Assembly: GCF_900186505.1 (NCBI RefSeq)
Contig: NZ_LT891970.1
Location: 294,451 to 358,450, forward strand
Length of the DNA stretch: 64,000 nt
Direction: 5' to 3'
Origin: Enorma phocaeensis
GTDB lineage: Bacteria; Actinomycetota; Coriobacteriia; Coriobacteriales; Coriobacteriaceae
The position numbers and the translations under genes were made by a program. Positions 45,565 through 53,881 of the stretch are shown piece by piece. The notes below the pieces were generated by a model. The model was not told where the DNA came from, did not search any database, and worked only from the letters and a program-made list of their open reading frames with translations. The first letter of the stretch is position 1. Every line of letters begins with the position of its first letter.

Positions 45565-45597
45565 GAAAAAGCCCGGTGCCGAATGGCAACCGGGCTT
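45565..45597 (-). terminator. Intrinsic terminator after rplA
   Basis: AGCCCGGT/ACCGGGCT stem with an 11-nt loop followed by TTTTTC on the minus strand, 30 bp beyond the rplA stop. It ends the secE-nusG-rplK-rplA unit; rplJ-rplL are not adjacent. Confidence 0.85.
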
Positions 45598-45626
45598 AAG
45601 CAGATAAGCTTTGAGGGCGGCGCAGG

Positions 45627-46334
45627 CTACTCAGCCATGAAGTCGCGCTGAACGGCGGGGTCGACCTTGACGCCAGGACCCATGGTCGAGGAAAGGGCGA
45701 TGCTCTTCACGTAGCGACCCTTGGCGCTCGAGGGCTTGACGCGCAGGATCTCGGTGTAGAGCGCGGCATAGTTCTCGACGAGCTTCTGGTCATCGAAGGA
45801 AACGCGGCCAACCGGCACATGGCAGATGCCGTAACGGTCGGCGCGGTACTCCACACGACCAGCCTTGAGCTCGGAAACCATCTTCGCGACGTCCATGGTC
45901 ACGGTGCCGAGCTTGGGGTTCGGCATGAGGCCGCGAGGACCGAGGATCTTACCGATGCGACCGACCTTGGCCATCATGTTCGGCGTGGCGATGGCAGCAT
46001 CGAAGTTGATCTCGCCGCCCTGGATGGCAGCAACGAGCTCGTCGGAACCGATGACGTCGGCACCGGCCTCTTCAGCCTCGCGGGCCTTCTCGCCCTCGGC
46101 GAAGACGGCGACGCGCACGGTCTTGCCGGTGCCGTGGGGCAGCGAGATGGAGCCACGGATGTTCTGATCGGCCTTACGGGTATCGATACCCAGGCGGAAG
46201 TGAGCCTCGACGGTCTCGTCGAACTTAGCCGGCGCGACCTCCTTCACGAGGCGGACGGCCTCGAGCGGGGTGTAGAGCTTGAACTTCTCGACCTTCTCCG
46301 CGGCGGCGCGGAAATTCTTTCCATGCTTAGGCAT
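45627..46334 (-). CDS. rplA: 50S ribosomal protein L1
   Basis: 235 residues with the L1 motifs PKHGKNFR, FDETVEAHFRLGID, LPHGTGKTVRVAVFAEG, GPRGLMPNPKLGTV and SSTMGPGVKVD. It binds 23S rRNA at the L1 stalk and, in many bacteria, represses its own operon by binding the rplK leader. Standard length. It follows rplK. Confidence 0.98.
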   Translation of the reverse strand: MPKHGKNFRAAAEKVEKFKLYTPLEAVRLVKEVAPAKFDETVEAHFRLGIDTRKADQNIRGSISLPHGTGKTVRVAVFAEGEKAREAEEAGADVIGSDELVAAIQGGEINFDAAIATPNMMAKVGRIGKILGPRGLMPNPKLGTVTMDVAKMVSELKAGRVEYRADRYGICHVPVGRVSFDDQKLVENYAALYTEILRVKPSSAKGRYVKSIALSSTMGPGVKVDPAVQRDFMAE

Positions 46335-46436
46335 GTTCTACCTCCTGTGGTCAACGGGCAACGCCCTCCCACATCGATGTGCGCCCCATTGCGCACGAAC
46401 GGGCCCGCCCCCATGGCGAACCCGTAGGATACAAAG

Positions 46437-46865
46437 TTACTCGGCGATGGTCACACCCATGGAGCGGGCGGTACCGGCGACGATCTTCTTGGCGGCCTCG
46501 ATGTCGTTGGCATTGAGGTCCGGCATCTTGATCTCGGCGATCTTGGTGAGCTGCTCGTCGGTGAGCTGGCCGACCTTGTCGCGCTGCGGCACAGCGGAAC
46601 CGCTCTTGAGCTTAAGCTCCTTCTTGATGAGGTGGGCCGCCGGCGGAGTGTGGCACTCGAACGAGAACGAACGGTCCTCGAAGACGGTGATGACGACGGG
46701 GATGACGTCGCCGGCCTTGTCCTGCGTAGCGGCGTTGAACGCCTGGCAGAACTGCATGATGTTTACCTGGGCAGCACCGAGCGCGGGGCCCACGGGGGGC
46801 GCCGGGTTGGCCTGGCCGGCAGGAATCTGGAGCTTGATGACGGTAGCAACCTTCTTCTCAGCCAT
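46437..46865 (-). CDS. rplK: 50S ribosomal protein L11
   Basis: 142 residues, full length. The N-terminal proline-rich segment IPAGQANPAPPVGPALGAAQVNIMQFC and the C-terminal RNA-binding domain are present. It is the base of the GTPase stalk. The ATG at 46865 has AGGAAGG upstream and is preferred to 46901. Confidence 0.98.
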   Translation of the reverse strand: MAEKKVATVIKLQIPAGQANPAPPVGPALGAAQVNIMQFCQAFNAATQDKAGDVIPVVITVFEDRSFSFECHTPPAAHLIKKELKLKSGSAVPQRDKVGQLTDEQLTKIAEIKMPDLNANDIEAAKKIVAGTARSMGVTIAE

Positions 46866-46933
46866 CTTGAAACCTTCCTGAACCTTAACGGTACCTAACA
46901 TGCTATATCGTCAGCGCCCGCTCGTTAGAAGCA

Positions 46934-46960
46934 CCCTTGTTGGTGAGCGGCCTACAAGGG
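46934..46960 (-). terminator. Hairpin between nusG and rplK
   Basis: CCCTTGT/ACAAGGG 7-bp stem with a 13-nt loop, followed by TGCTTCT on the minus strand. It may be a partial terminator or part of the leader recognised by L1. Confidence 0.45.
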
Positions 46961-46983
46961 AACGGGCACGCGCGAACGGACAA

Positions 46984-47520
46984 CTAGGCGATAACGGCCA
47001 CCTGATCGAAGCCGAGCTCGACGGGCGTCTCGCGGCCAAAGATCATAAGCGTGACCTTGACCTTGCCGGCGTCTGCATTGACCTCGGACACCTGGCCATC
47101 GAAGTCCGCAAGCGGGCCGGAGGTGACGCGAACAGCCGTGCCAACTTCGAGACCCACAGCGGTGCGCTTGGGAGCCTCGCCCTTCTTGGACTTATGCATC
47201 ATCTTGTTGTACTCGTCACGAGAAAGCGGCGAGGGCTTGCCATTTGCACCGAGGAAGCCGGTCACGCCCTGCGTGTTGCGCACGCAGGTCCAAGCGTCAT
47301 CATCCATCTCCATGCGGACGAGGACATAACCCGGGAAGATCTTGACGTCCTTGGTCTCGCGCTTACCGCCCTCTTTGATCTCGGTAACGCTCTCGATGGG
47401 AATCTCGATGTCGAAGATGCGATCCTGCATCCCCATGGTCTCGATACGGTGCTCGAGGTCGGTCTTGACCTTCTTCTCGTATCCAGAGTAGGTGTGAACG
47501 ACATACCAGCGCTTGGTCAT
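46984..47520 (-). CDS. nusG: Transcription termination/antitermination factor NusG
   Basis: 178 residues. The NGN domain (RWYVVHTYSGYEKKV, FPGYVLVRM) and C-terminal KOW domain (VTSGPLADFDGQVSEV) are complete. It couples RNA polymerase to the ribosome or Rho. It lies just downstream of secE. Confidence 0.98.
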   Translation of the reverse strand: MTKRWYVVHTYSGYEKKVKTDLEHRIETMGMQDRIFDIEIPIESVTEIKEGGKRETKDVKIFPGYVLVRMEMDDDAWTCVRNTQGVTGFLGANGKPSPLSRDEYNKMMHKSKKGEAPKRTAVGLEVGTAVRVTSGPLADFDGQVSEVNADAGKVKVTLMIFGRETPVELGFDQVAVIA

Positions 47521-47521
47521 G

Positions 47522-47923
47522 TTAGCTCCTCAGACCCGAGACGAAGAACAGGCCCTCGCCGATGATGAAGTCGAGCGCGGCGATCGCGATGCCCACGACG
47601 ACGAGTGAGACGCACACGGCGACGGAGAAGTTGACGAGATCCTTCTTGCTCGGCCAGGTGACGCGACGCATCTCCGTACGAACCGAGGCAAAGTAGTTCT
47701 TCACGCGCGTGAAGATGCCTGGCTTGGTGCTCTTCTTGGCCTTCTCCTTGGCTTTAGCAGCCTTAGCCTTGGCTTCGGCCTCGGCCTTCTTGCGCTCGGC
47801 GGCGAGATTCTTCTTCTCGGCCTTGGCATCCTCGCGCGAGGACTTGGCGGTAGAGGCCTGAGAAGCAGGGGCCGTCTGCGGCTTGTTCTGCTGGGCCTTC
47901 TTCTTATGCTTCTTGTTGGCCAT
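47522..47923 (-). CDS. secE: Preprotein translocase subunit SecE with a long N-terminal extension
   Basis: 133 residues. The C-terminal 60 residues are the SecE core (EMRRVTWPSKKDLVNFSVAV and one membrane helix). The first 70 are a low-complexity Lys/Ala extension, longer than in minimal SecE but common in actinobacteria. The start at 47923 has GGAGGTAG upstream. Its stop is separated from the nusG start by one base. Confidence 0.95.
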   Translation of the reverse strand: MANKKHKKKAQQNKPQTAPASQASTAKSSREDAKAEKKNLAAERKKAEAEAKAKAAKAKEKAKKSTKPGIFTRVKNYFASVRTEMRRVTWPSKKDLVNFSVAVCVSLVVVGIAIAALDFIIGEGLFFVSGLRS

Positions 47924-47960
47924 TCCACTACCTCCGCGCAAAAGCGCTTTACACTAGAAA

Positions 47961-47988
47961 CCGTAAGCCTCGAAATCGAGGCTTACGG
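47961..47988 (-). terminator. Hairpin between tRNA-Trp and secE
   Basis: Perfect 13-bp stem CCGTAAGCCTCGA/TCGAGGCTTACGG followed by TTTCTAG on the minus strand. It could end the rpmG-tRNA transcript or mark a processing site. Confidence 0.6.
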
Positions 47989-47997
47989 ATTGATAAC

Positions 47998-48073
47998 TGG
48001 CACGCCAGGAAGGACTCGAACCCTCAACACTCGGTTTTGGAGACCGATGCTCTACCAATTGAACTACTGGCGT
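47998..48073 (-). tRNA. tRNA-Trp (CCA anticodon)
   Basis: Cloverleaf with acceptor ACGCCAG/CTGGCGT, anticodon loop CTCCAAA, T-arm GGTTCGAGTC and encoded CCA end. It sits between rpmG and secE, the usual place in this lineage. Confidence 0.96.
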
Positions 48074-48088
48074 GTAGATGCTAAGAGA

Positions 48089-48238
48089 CTAACGAGTCTC
48101 TTTGTGCAGCGTGTGATGACGGCACCAGGGGCAATACTTCTTGATCTCCATACGATCCGGCATGTTTGCCTTGTTCTTGGTGGTCGTATAGTTGCGACGC
48201 TTGCACTCGGTGCATGCAAGGGTGACGAGAGTACGCAT
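48089..48238 (-). CDS. rpmG: 50S ribosomal protein L33
   Basis: 49-residue ribosomal protein reading MRTLVTLACTECKRRNYTTT and ending CPWCRHHTLHKETR. The two CxxC pairs make it the zinc-binding form of L33. GGAGG lies upstream of the ATG at 48238 and a sigma-70-like promoter upstream of that. Confidence 0.95.
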   Translation of the reverse strand: MRTLVTLACTECKRRNYTTTKNKANMPDRMEIKKYCPWCRHHTLHKETR

Positions 48239-48283
48239 GAATCAATTACCTCCAAATACCGCCCCGTACGGGCACGATGGGAT

Positions 48284-48313
48284 ACGATAGCATCTGCCTT
48301 CGACTTCTGTCAA
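48284..48313 (-). promoter_or_regulatory. Promoter for rpmG-tRNA-Trp-secE
   Basis: TTGACA (48313-48308) and an extended -10 TGCTATCGT region (TATCGT 48289-48284), spacing 18 bp, about 45 bp before the rpmG start. Confidence 0.65.
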
Positions 48314-48546
48314 TGTAAAGTTGTGTTCCAGCATCTATCTGCAGACACGTTACATAAACCGCCTGCAATCGACGCTCCCGACAGCATGCCGCGTACACAG
48401 TGCGCCAGAACCTGTCCAATGCGCACGTGGCAGGGTGTCGGGAAAAGTCCCTCAGGCAATCGCAATAACGATCATCGCATCGGCTGCAGTTCTGCTTGGG
48501 CAGGGTTCGACATCGTCATCGCAGCAGATCCCCTGAGAGAGAAGAA
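48314..48546. other. Intergenic region between tuf and rpmG
   Basis: About 230 bp between the tuf terminator and the rpmG promoter. I see no gene, repeat or clear RNA structure. Confidence 0.4.
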
Positions 48547-48572
48547 CCCGGCTCCCCCGAAGAGGAGCCGGG
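48547..48572 (-). terminator. Intrinsic terminator after tuf
   Basis: CCCGGCTCC/GGAGCCGGG 9-bp stem followed by TTCTTCTCTC on the minus strand. Confidence 0.8.
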
Positions 48573-48607
48573 TGCAAGATCACGCGATCTGAGCCAGTAG
48601 CTCAGAG

Positions 48608-49798
48608 TTACTCGATGATCGTGGAGACAACGCCCGAGCCGACGGTGTGGCCACCCTCGCGGATAGCGAAGCGCAGGCCCTCCTCCATGGCGATCGGGTG
48701 GATGAGGTCGCCTTCGATGGTGATGTGGTCACCAGGCATGGCCATCTCGGTGCCCTCGGGGAGCTTGACGGTGCCGGTCACGTCAGTGGTACGGAAGTAG
48801 AACTGCGGACGGTAACCATCGAAGAACGGCGTGTGGCGGCCGCCCTCCTCCTTGGTGAGGACGTAGACCTCGCCGGTGAACTTGGTGTGCGGGTGCACCG
48901 AACCGGGCTTGCAGAGAACCTGGCCGCGCTCGATGTCCTCGCGCTTGATGCCGCGGAGCAGGATGCCGACGTTGTCGCCAGCCTCGCAGAAGTCCATGGT
49001 CTTACGGAACATCTCGATGCCGGTGGCGACGGAGGACTGGGTCTCCTTGATGCCGACGATCTCGACGGGCTCGTTGAGCTTGAGCACACCGCGCTCGACA
49101 CGGCCGGTAGCAACGGTACCACGGCCGGAGATGGTCATGGTGTCCTCGACGGCCATCAGGAACGGCTTGGCGTCGTCGCGCTCGGGGGTCGGGATGTAGG
49201 TGTCGACAGCGTTCATGAGCTCACGGATGGAATCGTACCACTTCTCCTCGCCGTTGAGGGCGCCGAGAGCGGAGCCGCGGATGACGGGGATGTCGTCGCC
49301 GGGGAAATCGTACTCGGAGAGGAGCTCACGGGTCTCCATCTCGACGAGGTCGATAAGCTCCTCGTCGTCAACCATGTCGCACTTGTTCAGGAACACGACG
49401 ATGTAGGGCACGCCGACCTGACGGGCGAGCAGGATGTGCTCGCGGGTCTGAGCCATGGGGCCGTCGGTAGCAGCGATGACCAGGATAGCGCCGTCCATCT
49501 GGGCAGCACCGGAGATCATGTTCTTGATGTAGTCGGCGTGGCCGGGGCAGTCGACGTGAGCGTAGTGACGGGTGGCCGTCTCGTACTCGACGTGAGCGAC
49601 GGAGATGGTGATGCCGCGCTCGCGCTCCTCGGGGGCCTTGTCGATGTTCTCGAAGGCGGTGAAGTCGGCCTTGCAGCCATCGGTCTCGGAGAGAACCTTG
49701 GTGATGGCGGCGGTCAGCGTGGTCTTACCGTGGTCCACGTGGCCGATGGTGCCGATGTTAACATGCGGCTTAGTACGCTCGAACTTTTCCTTGGCCAT
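48608..49798 (-). CDS. tuf: Elongation factor Tu
   Basis: 396 residues, full length. G1 GHVDHGKTT, G3 DCPGHADY and G4 NKCD are present, with the C-terminal domains 2 and 3. It delivers aminoacyl-tRNA to the ribosome. It is preceded by tRNA-Met and followed by a terminator, so tRNAs and tuf may be one transcript. Confidence 0.99.
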   Translation of the reverse strand: MAKEKFERTKPHVNIGTIGHVDHGKTTLTAAITKVLSETDGCKADFTAFENIDKAPEERERGITISVAHVEYETATRHYAHVDCPGHADYIKNMISGAAQMDGAILVIAATDGPMAQTREHILLARQVGVPYIVVFLNKCDMVDDEELIDLVEMETRELLSEYDFPGDDIPVIRGSALGALNGEEKWYDSIRELMNAVDTYIPTPERDDAKPFLMAVEDTMTISGRGTVATGRVERGVLKLNEPVEIVGIKETQSSVATGIEMFRKTMDFCEAGDNVGILLRGIKREDIERGQVLCKPGSVHPHTKFTGEVYVLTKEEGGRHTPFFDGYRPQFYFRTTDVTGTVKLPEGTEMAMPGDHITIEGDLIHPIAMEEGLRFAIREGGHTVGSGVVSTIIE

Positions 49799-49850
49799 AA
49801 AGCCCTCCTCCTTGAGGTCGTCCCCGGCAGGGACATGCCCTTTAACTTAA

Positions 49851-49876
49851 GTGGCTCCCCCATGCGGGAAAGCCAC
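49851..49876 (-). terminator. Hairpin between tRNA-Met and tuf
   Basis: GTGGCT/AGCCAC stem with a 14-nt loop on the minus strand. It is probably a processing or attenuation structure rather than a full stop. Confidence 0.4.
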
Positions 49877-49885
49877 CTTGTTACC

Positions 49886-49962
49886 TGGTAGCGGTGACTG
49901 GATTCGAACCAGTGACGCCACGGGTATGAACCGTGTGCTCTAACCAGCTGAGCTACACCGCC
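49886..49962 (-). tRNA. tRNA-Met (CAT anticodon)
   Basis: Acceptor GGCGGTG/CACCGCT, anticodon loop TTCATAC, encoded CCA. The D-arm and the normal first base pair suggest an elongator tRNA. Confidence 0.95.
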
Positions 49963-49966
49963 GTAC

Positions 49967-50042
49967 TGGAGCCTGCAACCAGACTTGAACTGGTGACCTC
50001 TTCGTTACCAACGAAGTGCTCTACCGACTGAGCTATACAGGC
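49967..50042 (-). tRNA. tRNA-Thr (GGT anticodon)
   Basis: Acceptor GCCTGTA/TGCAGGC, anticodon stem CTTCG/CGAAG with loop TTGGTAA, encoded CCA. Four bases from tRNA-Met. Confidence 0.95.
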
Positions 50043-50052
50043 GCTTGCTTGC

Positions 50053-50137
50053 TGGTGGGAGCGCAAGGATTCGAACCTTGGTAGGCAGAGCCAACGGGTT
50101 TACAGCCCGTCCCCATTAACCACTCGGGCACACTCCC
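50053..50137 (-). tRNA. tRNA-Tyr (GTA anticodon)
   Basis: 85-nt tRNA with a long variable arm; acceptor GGGAGTG/CGCTCCC, anticodon loop CTGTAAA, encoded CCA. First of the tRNA operon. Confidence 0.95.
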
Positions 50138-50200
50138 AATCAAGCAAGACCCGCAAAGCTGTTTGTCCATGCCGGAGCAAGCACCTCCGCGAGCGAGTGA

Positions 50201-50230
50201 ATAGTATTACGGCTGGCCTCCCTCTGTCAA
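50201..50230 (-). promoter_or_regulatory. Promoter of the tRNA-Tyr-Thr-Met-tuf unit
   Basis: Consensus TTGACA (50230-50225) and TACTAT (50206-50201), spacing 18 bp, about 60 bp upstream of tRNA-Tyr. Confidence 0.8.
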
Positions 50231-50374
50231 CCGTTTTGCTCTAATACACGGTGCCGGGCGTATCTATCCTTTCACAATCTCCCTTGTGAGCTGGGGTTTT
50301 AGGCAAAGCCTCTCGATAAACTCCTGTGAAAACGCTATGGACGAAGGGCGTCGTACAATAATGGCTTCACCGTC

Positions 50375-50819
50375 TCAGACGGCTTGATTCTCGAGCAGAT
50401 CCTCTACGGTTACGTCATCGCCGCTGCCCGCGTCACGCCTCGCCATTCCGTCGCGCCGCTTGAGCGCATGGAACTCGTTGGCGCTGGTCCCTCCGTGAAC
50501 AGACACTGAGACATGAAACACGGGCGCCGCGAAGTCCCCGTTCTTGGCGATCGACTCTGCCGATTCGTCCGGAAGCGCGCGTACCTCCCATGGTCAGTGT
50601 AACGGCTTCCTTGGTCCTGTCGCGCGCCCACCGGTCGGCAACGCCCCGCAAGGCACCTTGCATCTCCCGCTCTTCGATCTTTCGCATGGGCGCGCGGTGT
50701 TAGGTACTATCGACCTCGGTCGCGAGCTTGACCCTGCCGTTCTCCGCTTCGTACACCACGAAGTCGAAATAGGATGCCGCGCTCCCTTCTTTACGATTGG
50801 TTTTTCTAAAGCAAGCCAT
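50375..50819 (-). pseudogene. Decayed gene of unknown family
   Basis: Coding-like sequence is split over at least three frames. It opens with MACFRKTNRKEGSAAS then FDFVVYEAENGRVKLATEVD and a stop, continues as MRKIEEREMQGALRGVADRW in another frame, and ends VRALPDESAESIAKNGDF to EDLLENQAV in a third. At least two frameshifts or stops break it. I do not recognise the parent family. Confidence 0.5.
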
Positions 50820-51038
50820 GCTTACGGTAGGGCTTTATACACTTAATCAACGTTGCCCTGTCACCTTCGATATCGCGCGACCAGCGCATTCGAAACCAGG
50901 CCCGGTGCTGCTATCACCGTTCACTACACGCGAACGGCAGAACTCGGCCTACCTTGAATCGGAAGCAGCAATCCACGGGTTGTGGGAGATAGCGAAACGG
51001 GCTCAGTCCCACAAGGAAACCGAACCCGCATGCTTGCA

Positions 51039-51113
51039 TGGAGCCAGCGACAGGAATCGAACCCGCAACCGTCTGATTACAAATCAGAAGCTCTACCGTT
51101 GAGCCACGCTGGC
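51039..51113 (-). tRNA. tRNA-Thr (TGT anticodon)
   Basis: Acceptor GCCAGCG/CGCTGGC, anticodon stem TCTGA/TCAGA with loop TTTGTAA, encoded CCA. Confidence 0.95.
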
Positions 51114-51384
51114 ACGCCCGCGCCTGAGCGCGATGCCCCTATAGGATACTGAATGCCCCGGACGGCGGCAAGGCCGCAATGCTGATGATAGAAGCCCCAT
51201 GATTGCTGACCAGCGAGCTCTTCAGCAGAAGCCGTCGTGTTCGTCCCCACGATAATGCCCGCTTTGGCCATCCCTTCAGCGACAACTAGTCAAGCTTCTG
51301 ACTCTGTATGCAAATTGGGAGCCATAGTTCTTGAAGCGTATACACAAATATCCCCAGAACCCTGTTTCGCGATTTTGCTCGATG

Positions 51385-51509
51385 CGGGTTACGGTGGTCA
51401 ACACCAATCTAGCCGAGTAGACAACGATCCTACTTTGTATCTAGCTGCGGATTCAGTATCGAGTTTGGCCTGTCTACCCAGCATTTTTCAATTTGACCAC
51501 CGTAACCCG
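51385..51509 (-). repeat. Structured intergenic element, copy 4 (sub-type I)
   Basis: A 125-bp element closed by the perfect 17-bp inverted repeat CGGGTTACGGTGGTCAA (51385-51401) and its complement (51493-51509). On the minus strand it has GAAAAATGC after the left arm, CCGCAGCTAGAT in the middle and TCTACTCGG near the right arm, the same order of blocks as copy 1, but with different arms. No ORF. It lies between tRNA-Thr and the TetM-like gene; the rest of the 522-bp gap looks empty. Confidence 0.75.
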
Positions 51510-51635
51510 TCATGAATATAAAATCAAAGCAGTGAAAGCCGTCTTTGATCGCAGCTCAATGAAGAAAACGGCTTTGAAGATGCCTCTTTCGCGCACTAAG
51601 AGGGGCGCTTTACGGATTCGGCTGGTCACCTCGCG

Positions 51636-53651
51636 CTAACCGCGCGAGAAGAACGACGCATCAGCCGCGCGCCATGGGCGCAGGCCGCTCTCCTCCACGG
51701 TCACGTGCGCGTGCTCCGGCACGTCCTGCCACTTCACGGTGTAGCCGGCGCCGTGGGAGCAAAAGACCGAGTCGGGAGTGTTGGGCAGGTCCGCCTCCGG
51801 CTCGTACGCTGCGCGAGCGATAACCGCATCGGCGTCGTGACAGGTATCGTAGCCTGCGAACTCCAAGCGCAATCGGCCACGGCCACCGGTGTAGCCCGCC
51901 ACCTCGAGCGCATACTCCCGCATCTCGGATGAGGGAGCATTGCCAGAGATCTCGGCCATGTCGCCTTCGATCTTAGGAGGATCGAACGCAGCGGACATGC
52001 GCTGAACGTCGGCAAGGGCGCGACCGATCTTCTCTGCGGGAACTCGCAGGTAAAAGCGGTACCAAGGTTCCAAAAGCATGCAGGCGCCCGCCGCGCGAGC
52101 CTCCATGAGGGCTTGCCGGATCGCCCGATAAGTCGCCTGCCGGAAGTCTCCGCCCTCGGTATGCTTGGCATGCGCTCGCCCACCAAGAAGCGTGATGCGC
52201 ACGTCTGCGATGGGAGCGCCGACGAGCACGCCGCGGTGCTCGCGCTCGAGTACGTGGGTGAGGACGAGGCGCTGCCAGTTTCGGTCGAGCGCATCCTCCG
52301 GGCATCGCGTACCCACCTCCAGCCCCGCACCGCGCGGCAGAGGCTCGATGAGCAGCTGGACCTCGGCGTAATGCTTGAGCGGTTCGAAATGGCCCACTCC
52401 GCGCACCGGCGCGGAGACGGTCTCGCGGTAGAGAATGCCTCCCGGGCCGAAGGCCACCGATAGGCCGTAGCGCTCGCGCAACCGCTCCTCGAGCACCTCA
52501 CGCTGGACCGCCCCCATAAGCTGGACATGCACCTCCCCGAGCTCCTCCTGCCAAGATGTGCCCAGCAGCGGGTCCTCGTCAGCGAGCTCGCGAAGCGCAC
52601 GCACGAGCGCATGGACGTCGCAACCTTGGGGGATGACCTGGTACGAGAGGACCGGAGCGAGCGCCGGGGCGAGTCCGCTAGGCTCAGCGCCCAGGACACT
52701 GCCCGGCACCACATGCGAAAGCCCCGTCACCGTGCAGATTCGCCCCGCAGGCACCTCCGCGACCGTCTGGTACGACTCGGCGTCGTAGAGGCGCACCTGG
52801 TCGATCTTCTCCTCCCATGGCTCGCCGCGATCGACGCCGGAAACCGTGGACTTGGCTCGAAGCACACCGCCGGTGACCTTGACCCAAGCGAGGCGCTCCC
52901 CGTGCGCGTTGCGACTCACCTTGTAGACGCGAGCTGCGAAATCCTGCGGCCACGCCCTTGAGACAACAAGCTCGCAGAGCCCCTCGAGGAACTCCCCCAC
53001 ACCCGCACCTTTGAGCGCCGAGCCGAAAAACACCGGGCAGACGAGCCGTTCTGCCACAAGGCGCTGAACGGTGGCACGGCCGAGCGAGCCACTGGCGAGG
53101 TACTCGTCGAGCGCCTGCTCGTCTGTAGCCGCTGCGTCTTCGAGCGTCTCGGCATCGCCTGTAAGCAGCGCGGCACCGTCGACGGCAGCTGCCCCCAAGC
53201 GCTGGCGCAGGCTATCCAGAAGCTCCGCGCGTACGGCATCATCCGCATCAACGGCGAGGTCCATCTTGTTCACGAACACCATGACGGGCACGCCGTAGCG
53301 ACCGAGCAGCTCCCACATGGTCTCGGTGTGGGCTTGCACGCCGTCGGTTGCGCCAACCACCAGCACCGCGTAATCGAGCGCCTGGAGCGTCCGCTCCGCC
53401 TCTGCCGAAAAGTCCACGTGGCCGGGTGCATCCAGCAGCATAAGATGCACGCCGTGCACGTCGAAGGCGGTCTGCTGCGAGAAGATCGTGATACCGCGCG
53501 AGCGCTCCATGGCATCGGTGTCCAGATGCGCGTCGCCATGGTCCACGCGGCCTACGCGGCGAATAGCGCCCGCCTGCGCAAGCAGCGCCTCCGCAAGCGT
53601 CGTCTTACCGGCATCTACATGGGCGACGAGCCCCACCACCGCCTGCTTCAT
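51636..53651 (-). CDS. TetM-family ribosomal-protection GTPase (EF-G-like)
   Basis: 671-residue translational GTPase close to tetracycline-resistance ribosomal protection proteins. G1 AHVDAGKTT, G3 DAPGHVDF and G4 NKMD are present, and the domain order follows EF-G/TetM (domain IV region HAKHTEGGDFRQATYRAIRQA). The C-terminal helix is present (YTVKWQDVPEHAHVTVEE). I cannot tell if it confers resistance; it may be a chromosomal relative. No mobile genes flank it. Start at 53651 with GGAG; a GTG at 53660 is possible. Confidence 0.85.
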   Translation of the reverse strand: MKQAVVGLVAHVDAGKTTLAEALLAQAGAIRRVGRVDHGDAHLDTDAMERSRGITIFSQQTAFDVHGVHLMLLDAPGHVDFSAEAERTLQALDYAVLVVGATDGVQAHTETMWELLGRYGVPVMVFVNKMDLAVDADDAVRAELLDSLRQRLGAAAVDGAALLTGDAETLEDAAATDEQALDEYLASGSLGRATVQRLVAERLVCPVFFGSALKGAGVGEFLEGLCELVVSRAWPQDFAARVYKVSRNAHGERLAWVKVTGGVLRAKSTVSGVDRGEPWEEKIDQVRLYDAESYQTVAEVPAGRICTVTGLSHVVPGSVLGAEPSGLAPALAPVLSYQVIPQGCDVHALVRALRELADEDPLLGTSWQEELGEVHVQLMGAVQREVLEERLRERYGLSVAFGPGGILYRETVSAPVRGVGHFEPLKHYAEVQLLIEPLPRGAGLEVGTRCPEDALDRNWQRLVLTHVLEREHRGVLVGAPIADVRITLLGGRAHAKHTEGGDFRQATYRAIRQALMEARAAGACMLLEPWYRFYLRVPAEKIGRALADVQRMSAAFDPPKIEGDMAEISGNAPSSEMREYALEVAGYTGGRGRLRLEFAGYDTCHDADAVIARAAYEPEADLPNTPDSVFCSHGAGYTVKWQDVPEHAHVTVEESGLRPWRAADASFFSRG

Positions 53652-53753
53652 GCACTCCACGCGTACCCTCTTCTACCTCGAATCTTCCAGAGCAAGTATG
53701 GCACATGCGCAGCTCGGACGCTCATCTCGCCGCGCCGCGCCGCGCAAGACGCA

Positions 53754-53783
53754 AAGGGGCGCCGGCACGCGCCGACGCCCCTT
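53754..53783 (-). terminator. Terminator after grdB
   Basis: AAGGGGCGTCGGC/GCCGGCGCCCCTT stem with a 4-nt loop, followed by TTGCG on the minus strand. It ends the grdX-grdE-grdB unit about 100 bp after grdB. Confidence 0.7.
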
Positions 53784-53881
53784 GTTGCAGTTTTGCCCCG
53801 CGGCCCACCGCGAACAGCGCGCCCAAGAGCGCTCAACCGCGGCCCGCAGCAGCAGTCGCAGCGTGCTGCGCTACCTGCAGC

